NCBI RefSeq assembly: GCF_004343605.1
Contig: NZ_POSF01000002.1
Coordinates: 310,001-374,000, forward strand
Direction: 5' to 3'
DNA from: Dehalobacter sp. 12DCB1
Lineage (GTDB): Bacteria; Bacillota; Desulfitobacteriia; Desulfitobacteriales; Syntrophobotulaceae
DNA length: 64,000 nt
Of this stretch, positions 24,352-32,791 are shown piece by piece. A program made the position numbers and the translations under genes. The first letter of the stretch is position 1, and each line of letters begins with the position of its first letter. Under the pieces are notes generated by a model, which did no database searches, was not told where the DNA came from, and saw nothing but the letters and a program-made list of their open reading frames with translations.

Positions 24352-26745
24352 TTACCCGCATTTGGAATATCCGCAGTGAATACAGACCATGCAGCCGCTT
24401 TCGTGATTTACGGGCATTCCGCATTCAGGGCAGGCATTGTCGATCGCGACGGTGGCCTGAGCTTTTTTAATGACAGCTTTTTCAGTTTTTTTCAAATCAT
24501 CCGAAAGAATAGGTTCTTCCGTTTTATTGCGGTTGATAATTGCAGAATTACCGTTTACGCCGATATCCTTATACTTTTTGATTACCCGCGAAATTGCATC
24601 AGGGCACGAGGTGACGTTGACACCTTCTCTTCGGATACAGGCGGGGCAGCGAATTCCACGAATCTGCTCAATGATAGCATCAACAGAGATGCCCGAACGC
24701 ATCGCAATTGAGATTAGACGTGAGGTTGCTTCGGATTGGGAGGAACAGCCGCCGGCTCTTCCCGTATTGGTAAACACTTCACAGATACTGGTTTCATCGG
24801 CGTTTACGCTAACATAGAGATTACCGCAGCCAATTTTAATCTTTTCAGTGACGCCGACAGTCACCGGTGGGCGGGGCCTCGGCTTAATGGTCGGCACCGG
24901 TGCAGATACGGTTAATTCAGATTCAGCGGTGGTCTCGGGTTTTGCAGTTGTCCCGGGTTCAGCCGTTGTTTTGGAATCAGCCGCCGGATTGGTAGTTTCT
25001 TTCGTTCCGGCAGAAAGAACCTGCTGCTCACGGCTGCCGTCCCGATAGACCGTAATACCTTTGCAGCCAAGCTCAAAGGCCAGGCGAAACGCTTCTGCAA
25101 CATCTTTGCAGGTAGCTGAGTTCGCAAAGTTAATGGTTTTGGAAACCGCATTATCCGTATATTTTTGAAAAGCAGCCTGAATCCGGATATGCCATTCAGG
25201 AGAGATCTCCTGTGCAGTAACAAAGACCTTCTGTACCCATTCCGGGACTTCCGGCAAACCGGAGACGTTACCGCGTTCGGCAATTTTGGCCATAAGATCC
25301 TTTGAGTAAAAACCATACTTATGCGCATAATCTTCAAAAAGCGGATTGACTTCAATAAGAGCCGTACCGTCCATGACCGTTTTGGTATAGGCCACAGCAA
25401 AAAGTGGCTCTACGCCGCTGGAAGAACCGCAGATCATCGATATCGTCCCTGTCGGGGCAACCGTAGTCAGTGTAGCATTGCGTAATTCAATCTTGCCGTC
25501 ATAAATGGAACCCTGATAATTAGGAAAGGTACCGCGTTCCTTGGCCAGTCGCTGGGACTCTATACGGGATTCGGTACGGATGAATTCCATAATCTTTTCG
25601 GCGAAGGCTGTGCCTTCTTCGGAAATATAGGATGTCTGCAGAAGAATCAGCAAATCTGCAAAACCCATTACACCCAGGCCAATTTTACGATTTCCTTTGA
25701 CCATTTCTTCGATCACAGGAAGAGGATATTGGTTAACATCAATCACATCATCGAGAAAACGGGTTGCGAGTCTTGTGACGTAACCCAAACGCTCCCAGTC
25801 AATGACGGTCTTTCCGTCCTTTTCCGCCGTCATTAGTTTTAAATTAATGGAGCCAAGATTGCACGCTTCATTGGGGAGTAAGGGTTGTTCGCCACAGGGG
25901 TTGGTAGCCTCAATCACACCGACATGCGGCGTCGGATTATCTCGGTTCATTTGGTCAATAAAGATCATGCCCGGCTCGCCGTTCCGCCAAGCATGGTCCA
26001 CAATTTTAGTGAAAACTTGTTTGGCAGGGAGCTTGCCTGCCGGCTTACCCGAATGGGGATCAATCAGATCATATTCGGTGTTATTTTCCACAGCTTTCAT
26101 AAATGATTCCGTTACAGCAACCGAAATATTGAAATTGTTGATATCCCGGTTATCTTCTTTGCAGCTGATAAATTCTAGTATATCCGGGTGGTCGATCCGA
26201 AGAATGCCCATGTTGGCACCGCGTCTTGTTCCTCCTTGCTTGACAGCCTCCGTAGCGGCATTAAAAACTTTCATAAACGAAACAGGACCGGAAGCAACCC
26301 CGCCGGTGGAACGCACCATGCTGTTCTTCTGGCGCAGCCGGGAAAAGTTAAAGCCTGTTCCGCCACCTGACTTATGGATGATTGCTGCATGTTTCAGTGC
26401 ATCAAATATATCCTCCATACTGTCCCCGACCGGCAAAACAAAGCAAGCACTTAACTGTCCAAGGTCACGCCCGGCGTTCATCAGTGTTGGTGAATTCGGC
26501 ATAAACTCCAAATTAGCCATGACGGTGTAAAATTCTTTGGTCAAATCCTGAATTTCCTGCGGATTCTTACCATACTTTTCTTCAGCGCCGGCAATGACCG
26601 AAGCAACCCGGTAAAACATGGCTTCCGGCGTCTCACATTTTTGGTCATTTTCCTGCTTCAAATATCTCCGTTCCAGGACAACTCTGGCATTCGGCGAAAG
26701 ATTGGCTTTGGGCCACTTTTTCCAGACTTCCGTATTGTTACGCAA
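24352..26745 (-). CDS. nrdJ: Adenosylcobalamin-dependent (class II) ribonucleoside-diphosphate reductase
   Basis: The 797-residue protein makes deoxyribonucleotides using coenzyme B12 instead of oxygen. It has the catalytic-core signatures GQLSACFVLP, GGGTGFNFSRLR, NPCGEQPLLPNEACNLGSINL and APTGTISMICG. After residue about 580 comes a low-complexity Thr/Pro/Glu/Ala linker (TTAEPGTTAKPETTAE), then a TSCPD domain (CEVFTNTGRAGGCSSQSEA) and a C-terminal four-Cys ribbon (CPECGMPV..CMVCIHCGYSKCG) that probably recycles the active-site disulfide. GGAGGT precedes the start. Two TACTATAT repeats lie upstream. Confidence 0.96.
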   Translation of the reverse strand: MRNNTEVWKKWPKANLSPNARVVLERRYLKQENDQKCETPEAMFYRVASVIAGAEEKYGKNPQEIQDLTKEFYTVMANLEFMPNSPTLMNAGRDLGQLSACFVLPVGDSMEDIFDALKHAAIIHKSGGGTGFNFSRLRQKNSMVRSTGGVASGPVSFMKVFNAATEAVKQGGTRRGANMGILRIDHPDILEFISCKEDNRDINNFNISVAVTESFMKAVENNTEYDLIDPHSGKPAGKLPAKQVFTKIVDHAWRNGEPGMIFIDQMNRDNPTPHVGVIEATNPCGEQPLLPNEACNLGSINLKLMTAEKDGKTVIDWERLGYVTRLATRFLDDVIDVNQYPLPVIEEMVKGNRKIGLGVMGFADLLILLQTSYISEEGTAFAEKIMEFIRTESRIESQRLAKERGTFPNYQGSIYDGKIELRNATLTTVAPTGTISMICGSSSGVEPLFAVAYTKTVMDGTALIEVNPLFEDYAHKYGFYSKDLMAKIAERGNVSGLPEVPEWVQKVFVTAQEISPEWHIRIQAAFQKYTDNAVSKTINFANSATCKDVAEAFRLAFELGCKGITVYRDGSREQQVLSAGTKETTNPAADSKTTAEPGTTAKPETTAESELTVSAPVPTIKPRPRPPVTVGVTEKIKIGCGNLYVSVNADETSICEVFTNTGRAGGCSSQSEATSRLISIAMRSGISVDAIIEQIRGIRCPACIRREGVNVTSCPDAISRVIKKYKDIGVNGNSAIINRNKTEEPILSDDLKKTEKAVIKKAQATVAIDNACPECGMPVNHESGCMVCIHCGYSKCG

Positions 26746-26802
26746 TGTTTATACCTCCAAAATTCATTCGGACGATAAATCCGGTTAGCAGACTACAAGT
26801 AG

Positions 26803-26830
26803 TACTATATCAAGTTTACAGATACTATAT
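26803..26830. promoter_or_regulatory. Two TACTATAT direct repeats upstream of nrdJ
   Basis: TACTATAT occurs at 26803-26810 and 26823-26830, 20 bp apart, 58-85 bases before nrdJ. They resemble half of the NrdR box, and the spacing is about two helical turns rather than the usual about three. Confidence 0.35.
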
Positions 26831-26885
26831 CTGGTAGTCAAGGGGGTAAAATGGAAAATTAATCATAAAAAATAAATAGGCTCCC

Positions 26886-26923
26886 AAAACAAAAACCCTC
26901 CCAGGTAAGATACCCGGAAGGGT
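26886..26923 (-). terminator. Intrinsic terminator after the zinc-ribbon gene
   Basis: On the minus strand ACCCTTCCGGGT pairs with ACCTGGGAGGGT (two G-T pairs) around ATCTT, followed by TTTTTGTTTT. Confidence 0.75.
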
Positions 26924-26938
26924 CTGATAACAATTAAA

Positions 26939-27238
26939 TTACCAGTTGTTTCTGGAGCGGGGTTGGTAGCAATCCCGGCAATAAACAGGTTTGTCACCAG
27001 TAGGTTGGAAAGGTACTGTGGTTTCTTTGCCACAAGCGGAACAAACAGCAGGAAACATTTCACGTTGAGGGCGTGAATAGCCACCATTTCTGCTCTGCGC
27101 TTTTCTTGCTGAACGGCATTCGGGGCAGCGGCCTGGTTCGTTCGTAAATCCTTTTTCAGCGTAGAATTCCTGCTCGGATGCAGAAAAAGTGAATTCACGG
27201 CCACAGTCTTTACAACTTAGTGTTTTGTCATTATACAT
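26939..27238 (-). CDS. Zinc-ribbon protein (zf-trcl type, CxxC-CxxC)
   Basis: The 99-residue protein has two zinc-ribbon units: LSCKDCGREFTFSASEQEFYAEKGF..PGRCPECR and a C-terminal VCSACGKETTVPFQP..VYCRDCY. The central part is rich in Arg, Ser and Gly. These match the probable zinc-binding family zf-trcl, whose function is not established; nucleic-acid binding is likely. The start is the ATG eight bases after AGGAGG; a longer open frame upstream has no ribosome binding site. It has its own promoter and terminator. Confidence 0.85.
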   Translation of the reverse strand: MYNDKTLSCKDCGREFTFSASEQEFYAEKGFTNEPGRCPECRSARKAQSRNGGYSRPQREMFPAVCSACGKETTVPFQPTGDKPVYCRDCYQPRSRNNW

Positions 27239-27352
27239 AAATGACCTCCTAGATTTATTACCCGCCTCATTGGAAGTTGATTCGACATCTTCCCTGAGCC
27301 TGAGGCAGTCGAGAAGGTCTTCTAATCCCTCAAATATTAACGAGCAATACTT

Positions 27353-27381
27353 AGTATAACTAAAAAAATGCAAATTGTCAA
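27353..27381 (-). promoter_or_regulatory. Promoter of the zinc-ribbon gene
   Basis: On the minus strand TTGACA and TATACT are separated by 17 bases, about 115 bases before the gene. The remainder of the spacer 27239-27565 is AT-rich and shows no other feature. Confidence 0.7.
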
Positions 27382-27565
27382 AACAAAGTATAAAGTATTC
27401 TGCCTGATTTTTCAAACGTCTCAGTATCTTTTCTATTAATCTTTAAATTTTGTCCTATTAAGTCTCAATATCTTTTCAGGCATCTTCCTGCGTATTTTTT
27501 TTCTACTTTATTCATGGTATGATTTTGATCATGAATGTTACTAGCTAACAAGGGAGGCTGCAGAT

Positions 27566-27841
27566 GTGGAGTGTATCTGGCTTATATGGGGATATATTAT
27601 CCTGGTAAATATTTATGGTTTTACCGTTATAGGGTGGGATAAATATAAGGCCAAACGGGGAGGTCGACGGGTTCCTGAACGCCATTTCTTTCTTACAGGA
27701 CTGATATTCGGTGCTCCCGGGATCTATCTGGCCATGCGTTTCTTTAGGCATAAAACTCAGCATAAGGCCTTTGTATACGGCATCCCTGTCCTGATCATAT
27801 TGAATATATCTGTTATAGCTTACTTTCTGCAAAAATGTTAG
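27566..27841 (+). CDS. DUF1294 family membrane protein
   Basis: The 91-residue protein starts at GTG eight bases after GGGAGG. It has two to three membrane segments and the DUF1294 hallmark DKYKAKRGGRRVPERHFFL, then GAPGIYLAMRFFRHKTQHKAF. The family is widespread, often fused to cold-shock domains, and has no known function. It stands alone between the zinc-ribbon gene (divergent) and the HD-GYP regulator gene. Confidence 0.88.
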   Translation: MECIWLIWGYIILVNIYGFTVIGWDKYKAKRGGRRVPERHFFLTGLIFGAPGIYLAMRFFRHKTQHKAFVYGIPVLIILNISVIAYFLQKC

Positions 27842-27992
27842 AGAAAAAATTGTAGAGATTCCAAGGATAAACATTTTTTATCTAGAATTTCCCATAAGAA
27901 TGAGGTATATTAAGATATAGTGACCAGCCGACCGGCTAACTGGAAAAAGTCCTTGTTAATAAGCAGTTGACATGTGAAAGATTGGGAGGCGG

Positions 27993-29051
27993 ATGAAGAT
28001 AAATACTGATAGTATTTCAAGGGCCAGAATACTGATTGTCGACGATAATTCCGTAAATATTTTGTTACTTGAAAAACTGTTAAAGATGTCGGGATACAGC
28101 AATATCATGTCCACCACTGATTCCAGGGAAACCCTATCCTTATATCGGGAGCATTATCCCGATCTGATTTTAATGGATTTAAGGATGCCTTATCTTGACG
28201 GATTTGAGGTCATGGAGCAGTTAAATGCAGTCAAAGAGGATGACTTCCTTCCCATTATTGCAATTACAGCCTACAACGATCAGGAACACAGACTGAAGGC
28301 ATTGACGCTTGGCGCCAAAGATTTTATTGGCAAGCCTTTCGATTATGCTGAAGTTCTGATGCGAATCAAAAATATACTGGAAATACGTTTACTGAACAAC
28401 GAAATCAAACAGAACAATCGCAGACTAGTCAATAAAGTCCAAGAGAGAACAAAAGAACTGGAAGATCTGCAGGTCGAACTGATCCACAGGCTGGCGAGAG
28501 CCGCAGAATTCCGGGACAGCGAGACAGGAAATCACATTGTGCGAATGAGCAAATACACGTATGAACTTGGCAAAGCCTATGGACTGCCGGAAAAAGACTG
28601 TGAACTAATGTTTCATGCCAGTACGCTGCATGATATCGGGAAAATTGGCATTCCCGACGAAGTACTGCTGACACCAGGTAAACTCACGCCTGATGATTGG
28701 GAAAAAATGAAGACCCATACCGTTAAAGGGGCTCAAATCCTAGCCGGCAGTTCAGCGGAAATGATTAAGCTTGCTGAGCAGATTGCGCTGTATCATCATG
28801 AAAAATGGGATGGAAGCGGTTATCCAAACGGACTTCAGGGAGAAGGAATTCCGCTGGTGGGACGGATTACCGCCATTTGCGATGTGTTTGATGCTTTGAT
28901 TTCGGAGCGTCCTTACAAAAAGGCGTGGGAAATCGATGAAGCTTCAGAGGAGATAGAAAAAGGTAGAGGCACGCACTTCGATCCTTCCCTTGTCGATCAT
29001 TTTATGAAAATCATGCCGGTAATCAGGGAAATTACTGAGATCTATAAATAA
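27993..29051 (+). CDS. Response regulator with HD-GYP c-di-GMP phosphodiesterase domain
   Basis: The 352-residue protein has a receiver domain (DD at 17-18, phosphoacceptor D62, later KPF), a short coiled coil and a HD-GYP domain with HDIGKIGIPDEVLLTPGKL, HHEKWDGSGYPNGL and a DVFDAL segment. HD-GYP enzymes hydrolyse c-di-GMP to GMP. Phosphorylation by a kinase, probably the PAS kinase next door, should control it. Together with the GGDEF protein at the left edge this shows c-di-GMP signalling in the organism. Confidence 0.95.
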   Translation: MKINTDSISRARILIVDDNSVNILLLEKLLKMSGYSNIMSTTDSRETLSLYREHYPDLILMDLRMPYLDGFEVMEQLNAVKEDDFLPIIAITAYNDQEHRLKALTLGAKDFIGKPFDYAEVLMRIKNILEIRLLNNEIKQNNRRLVNKVQERTKELEDLQVELIHRLARAAEFRDSETGNHIVRMSKYTYELGKAYGLPEKDCELMFHASTLHDIGKIGIPDEVLLTPGKLTPDDWEKMKTHTVKGAQILAGSSAEMIKLAEQIALYHHEKWDGSGYPNGLQGEGIPLVGRITAICDVFDALISERPYKKAWEIDEASEEIEKGRGTHFDPSLVDHFMKIMPVIREITEIYK

Positions 29052-29097
29052 TTTTCTTTTTGCAATATCATTGAATGCAATAAACGGCGGTGTTGGA

Positions 29098-30717
29098 ATG
29101 AAGTCAAAAGAGTCAAAAAGAAAGCTATCGCTTTTCCGGTGGATATTACGTACTTACGTCCGCGAAGCACTCATTCCATTGACGATCACAGGGTTGGTGT
29201 TTATTGCTATTTTTGTTCTTACACACTTTTGGCTGCAAAAAGAAGTATCAGGTATGCTGACAGCCGGTCAGGAAAAAAATCTCTATGCTGGACTGAATGG
29301 CTTAAACGATCAATTGTACCGTATTGGCCGTTTTATCATTGTAGGTCTTCTTATTTTTGATGGGATATTTATCATTATGATATACGTGAAAGCCCATCAA
29401 ATAAACAAGGCAATCTCGGAGCCTCTGGCCGGGATTAAGCAGATGGTCCTTGATATTGGCACAGGACAGTACCACCAGGAACAACCAGAATTCTTCATTG
29501 AAGAGCTGCAGGATACGGCAGTCTCAGTCGTACAATTGGGTAAAAGGCTGCATTATCTTGATTCGAATCTATCGGTTTACCAGTCTGAACTCAGAAATAA
29601 GGAAAAAAATCTGCAGGCCCTGGTTAAATCTATTGATGATGCGATTTTTGAAGTTGATGAATTCGGCATTGTTCAAAATGTTTGGGCCAATGATCAGCAT
29701 GTTTTGGTCAGACCGGTCGCTGAAATCATTGGTTCTTCCTTTTGTTCCGTTATGGATGAGGAGACCGCAAAGATTAACATAACCTTGATCAGCCGTGCTA
29801 TTCAAAGCAAGGAGCCGGAGGTATTTGAGTATTTTCTGAACACTCCACAAGGGATCCGCTGGTATCAGGCACGGGTAGCCCTTATTGATAATGACAAGCA
29901 TAGCGTTTCCATCTCTGTAAGGAATATTACCGATAGGAAGGCCCTGGAAAATTCGCTTATTTCAGCTATGAAGGAGGCTGAACGGGCAAGCCTGGCCAAA
30001 TCGGAATTCCTCTCAAGTATAAGTCACGAATTTAAAACACCTCTGAATGCGATTATGGGCTTTGCTCAAATTCTGGAGATTGATACGGAGGCTCCTTTAA
30101 ACGAATTCCAGAAGCAGAGTGTCAAAGAAATATATAAAGCGGGGAGCCATTTGCTTGACCTGATTAATGGGGTTCTTGATCTTGTGAAGATTGAGACAGG
30201 CAAATTTGATGTCGTAATTAAACCGGTAGAAGTCAAACCCATCGTAGAAGCTTCGATTAATTTAATCAAGCCTCTTGCTGATCTGAAAGCAATTGCGATC
30301 ACGGCAGCGTATTCTCCATATGAAAATTATTGTGTTGCGGCAGATCAGGTTCGTTTAAAACAAGTGCTGCTGAATATTTTTTCAAATGCGATTAAATATA
30401 GTTATGATAATGGAATCATTGGATTTAGCTGTCAGGAGTTTGATGGGTGGCTGCGGTTCAGCATCATCGATAGTGGCTTAGGCATTCCGTTGGAAGAACA
30501 GGGTAAAATATTTGATCCTTTTTTCAGGGCATCAAATATCAACCATTTAATCGAAGGCACCGGGATTGGGTTGCCTGTTGCCAGAGAATTGATTGAACTG
30601 ATGGGCGGAAATCTTGGATTTGACAGTCAAGAGGGAAAGGGAAGCCATTTCTGGTTTGAACTTCCGTTGGTTCACGCCAATTCGGCAGAAAGGATGACAA
30701 AATGGATAACATATTAG
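29098..30717 (+). CDS. PAS-containing sensor histidine kinase
   Basis: The 539-residue protein has two membrane segments (about residues 22-45 and 85-105), a HAMP-like linker, a PAS domain (about 170-290), HisKA with His310 (SISHEFKTPLNAIMGF) and an HATPase domain (GTGIGLPVARELIELMGG). The start is uncertain: the ATG at 29098 has only a weak ribosome binding site, and a TTG nine codons upstream is possible. It follows the HD-GYP regulator by 46 bases and is its probable partner. Its last 16 bases overlap the thioesterase gene. Confidence 0.92.
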   Translation: MKSKESKRKLSLFRWILRTYVREALIPLTITGLVFIAIFVLTHFWLQKEVSGMLTAGQEKNLYAGLNGLNDQLYRIGRFIIVGLLIFDGIFIIMIYVKAHQINKAISEPLAGIKQMVLDIGTGQYHQEQPEFFIEELQDTAVSVVQLGKRLHYLDSNLSVYQSELRNKEKNLQALVKSIDDAIFEVDEFGIVQNVWANDQHVLVRPVAEIIGSSFCSVMDEETAKINITLISRAIQSKEPEVFEYFLNTPQGIRWYQARVALIDNDKHSVSISVRNITDRKALENSLISAMKEAERASLAKSEFLSSISHEFKTPLNAIMGFAQILEIDTEAPLNEFQKQSVKEIYKAGSHLLDLINGVLDLVKIETGKFDVVIKPVEVKPIVEASINLIKPLADLKAIAITAAYSPYENYCVAADQVRLKQVLLNIFSNAIKYSYDNGIIGFSCQEFDGWLRFSIIDSGLGIPLEEQGKIFDPFFRASNINHLIEGTGIGLPVARELIELMGGNLGFDSQEGKGSHFWFELPLVHANSAERMTKWITY

Positions 30718-31085
30718 AGGAAATGCGTAAGGATATTTTTGCAAAATATGTAGGAATAGAAATACTCAAAGCCGAAGCCGGAGCGGCTGAGGCCAGGTTA
30801 AAGATAGACGAGCACCATTTGAATTCGCTTGGGATTGTTCAGGGAGGAGCCATTTTTACGCTGGCGGATTCGGCACTCGCTGCAGCGTCGAATTCCCGGG
30901 AGGGTACGGCAATTGCCGTAAATGTCAGTATTACCTATTGTCAAGCTGCCGGTCTGGGAATACTCACCGCCAGGGCCAAAGAAGTGTCCCTAAACCGAAA
31001 AATAGCGACCTATCTGGTTGAAGTCACAGATGAGAAAGATAATCTCATCGCCATGTTTCAGGGAACGGTTTACAGGAAACAATAA
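30702..31085 (+). CDS. PaaI-family hotdog thioesterase
   Basis: The 127-residue protein has the hotdog fold signature HLNSLGIVQGGAIFTLADSALA with the catalytic Asp of the PaaI/YbgC-like group, and the strand AVNVSITYCQAAGLGILTARAKEV. It hydrolyses acyl-CoA thioesters, often aromatic ones. The ATG lies 16 bases inside the end of the histidine kinase gene in another frame, so translation is coupled. Why a thioesterase is tied to a signalling pair is unclear. A hairpin follows. Confidence 0.9.
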   Translation: MDNILEEMRKDIFAKYVGIEILKAEAGAAEARLKIDEHHLNSLGIVQGGAIFTLADSALAAASNSREGTAIAVNVSITYCQAAGLGILTARAKEVSLNRKIATYLVEVTDEKDNLIAMFQGTVYRKQ

Positions 31086-31089
31086 AATA

Positions 31090-31140
31090 AAAGCTCATGT
31101 TCGTATCATAGCACGGTGACATAATGCGAACATGGGCTTT
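31090..31140 (+). terminator. Hairpin after the thioesterase gene
   Basis: AAAGCTCATGTTCG pairs with CGAACATGGGCTTT (one G-T pair). The T run is weak. Confidence 0.55.
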
Positions 31141-31164
31141 GAAATTTCATACACCTGGTATTCA

Positions 31165-31314
31165 TTACTTCTGAGGTTTGAAGGTATCACACTGTGTTTC
31201 TTCCGAGCCTTGGGAATACCTGACCCCGCTGTGATTCACCTGAATCATCGGTGCATCGCACATGACATCTTTATTGTAATGACACTCGGTAACTGTACAT
31301 TTAATTGAACCCAT
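31165..31314 (-). CDS. DUF1540 small Cys-rich protein
   Basis: The 49-residue protein begins MGSIKCTVTECHYNKDVMCDAP and ends ETQCDTFKPQK; the spacing of the four Cys fits DUF1540, a family common in spore-forming clostridia and suspected to bind metal. AAGGAGGTG precedes the ATG. It is a single minus-strand gene between two plus-strand units. Confidence 0.88.
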   Translation of the reverse strand: MGSIKCTVTECHYNKDVMCDAPMIQVNHSGVRYSQGSEETQCDTFKPQK

Positions 31315-31424
31315 TTATTTCACCTCCTTGGGCGAGTATCTATAACTCTAAATTTTTGGCATTTATATTTATTATTATGAACAAAAATTAATTTACTATG
31401 TGATAGCAAAGTCAATAAGTTTCT

Positions 31425-31449
31425 AAAGATGCTTCGGCGTCTTTTTTTA
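31425..31449 (+). terminator. Intrinsic terminator without an obvious upstream gene
   Basis: AAAGATGC, a TTCG loop and GCGTCTTT are followed by a T run on the plus strand. No plus-strand gene ends here, because the thioesterase has its own hairpin 290 bases upstream. It may end a small RNA or be a leader attenuator of the next gene. Confidence 0.6.
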
Positions 31450-31474
31450 TAAGGTTAGCATAAATGGAAAATTA

Positions 31475-32167
31475 TTGAATAAGGCCGCATATATTATTAT
31501 TGTCATGATCATTTTCTGGAATGGGGTGACTCACACGAATGACTTTAATTACAGATATGCCCACAGCAATCCGGTAAATCATTATCAACCGCAGCCGGGC
31601 AATCCTAGAAAGCTTTGGGGCTGTCCAATGCAGCAAAATAGCTGGAATAACGGTATCTATCCTCTCTTTAAACCTCCGGTCCCCTCCAGGGCCAATCCGA
31701 TGTTGCTTACGCCGGCGATTTTTGGAGCTGCGGCCGCACTCACTGTCGGATTCAGTTTGCACGGACGCAGTTTTAGCAGCGGATATTCCAAATTTATTTT
31801 TTTTGTTAACATCTATGCGGTCATTGCTTCTCTGGGTGCCGGGGCTTATATCTTCGAAACGTTAACCCTCGATGAAAGTAAAGATGCCAAATTAAAGGAT
31901 ATTATTTTTCCGTTGATCACAATCATTCTGTTTTTTGCGCTGCTCTTTAATCTGGTCTACACGCTTTATCCATCTTCTTTTTCCGGGACAATCGGAAAAA
32001 CGCGTGTAACTCAGTTTATTTCGTTTCTTTCTTTAAGCATTGGTAGTATTTCAGTGGGGGAAACTTTTAATGTGACACCGGAAAAAAGCGGGACACAAAT
32101 CATGGCTGCTGTGGAATCCTTCTGGAATTTATTTGTTCTGTCACTTCTTATATCTTTGATCACATAG
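31475..32167 (+). CDS. Membrane protein of unknown function
   Basis: The frame encodes up to 230 residues. It has a polar, Asn/Pro-rich N-terminal part (NPVNHYQPQPGNPRKLWG) and four membrane segments at about residues 75-95, 108-128, 143-165 and 205-228. The start is not settled: TTG at 31475, ATG at 31505 and GTG at 31526 are all in frame and none has a good ribosome binding site. No family is recognised. It lies tail to tail with the LysM gene, three bases apart. Confidence 0.65.
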   Translation: MNKAAYIIIVMIIFWNGVTHTNDFNYRYAHSNPVNHYQPQPGNPRKLWGCPMQQNSWNNGIYPLFKPPVPSRANPMLLTPAIFGAAAALTVGFSLHGRSFSSGYSKFIFFVNIYAVIASLGAGAYIFETLTLDESKDAKLKDIIFPLITIILFFALLFNLVYTLYPSSFSGTIGKTRVTQFISFLSLSIGSISVGETFNVTPEKSGTQIMAAVESFWNLFVLSLLISLIT

Positions 32168-32170
32168 TCC

Positions 32171-32527
32171 TTAGTGGGATCTTCTCCGTCTCCTGACAGG
32201 AAGACAGATCATCTGGCCAATTCGCAGGTTCGTGGGATCGACTCCGGGGTTCAGTGAGATAAGCGAAGCTGTTGAAAGGTGGTATTTATCAGCCAATTTG
32301 GAAAAGGTATCACCTGCTTTGATAACATAACGGTTCGCTGGTGGACATGAAACAACGCTCCTCCTGATTGGAATGCAGATCAAGACCCCCGGTTTCAGGT
32401 TATTCGGGTTTACTCCTGTGTTCACCGATGCAATTGCCTCTGCAGTTGTATTGAATTTGCGGGCAAGGCTATAAAAAGTATCACCCGGCTTGATCTGATA
32501 TGAGATTGTTCCTTTCGGACAGGTCAT
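32171..32527 (-). CDS. Double LysM domain protein
   Basis: The 118-residue protein consists of two LysM units (ISYQIKPGDTFYSLARKFN..NPNNLKPGVLICIP and YVIKAGDTFSKLADKYH..DPTNLRIGQMICLP) and a basic C-terminal tail (RRRRRSH). LysM binds N-acetylglucosamine polymers such as peptidoglycan. There is no signal peptide, a feature shared with spore coat or cortex LysM proteins such as SafA that are made in the mother cell. A spore-coat role is therefore plausible but inferred. Confidence 0.88.
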   Translation of the reverse strand: MTCPKGTISYQIKPGDTFYSLARKFNTTAEAIASVNTGVNPNNLKPGVLICIPIRRSVVSCPPANRYVIKAGDTFSKLADKYHLSTASLISLNPGVDPTNLRIGQMICLPVRRRRRSH

Positions 32528-32730
32528 GGAAGTTCACTCCCCGCAGATATTTTTTCTCTTCTCATTGTATGAAAGGATTACCTGTCCGCCGGACAGAAGG
32601 ACAAACCGAACCTCAAATTTTTTTCGCCTTTAAGGCTAGAATAAGAAAATCCATAAAGGGGATAGTGAAAATCCTCTAAAAATATTCAGACTAAACCAGG
32701 AGATATGCAAGTTGGTTTGAATACTAAAAT

Positions 32731-32762
32731 ATTTGACAACCAAATTAAAAATGAGGTAAACT
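32731..32762 (+). promoter_or_regulatory. FabT-like operator overlapping a promoter
   Basis: ATTTGACAACCAAAT is a palindrome (ATTTG-N5-CAAAT) containing the -35 box TTGACA (32733-32738); TAAACT 18 bases later can be the -10 box. It precedes the MarR-type regulator gene that opens the fatty-acid cluster. Confidence 0.5.
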
Positions 32763-32791
32763 TTGATTATGCGCTGAGAGGAAGTGAGAGG

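Noticed and set aside
25802-26530. 242-codon plus-strand ORF inside nrdJ
   Set aside because: Antisense shadow of the conserved RNR core.
27239-27415. N-terminal extension of the zinc-ribbon gene to 158 residues
   Set aside because: The ATG at 27238 follows AGGAGG, and the extension overlaps the mapped promoter.
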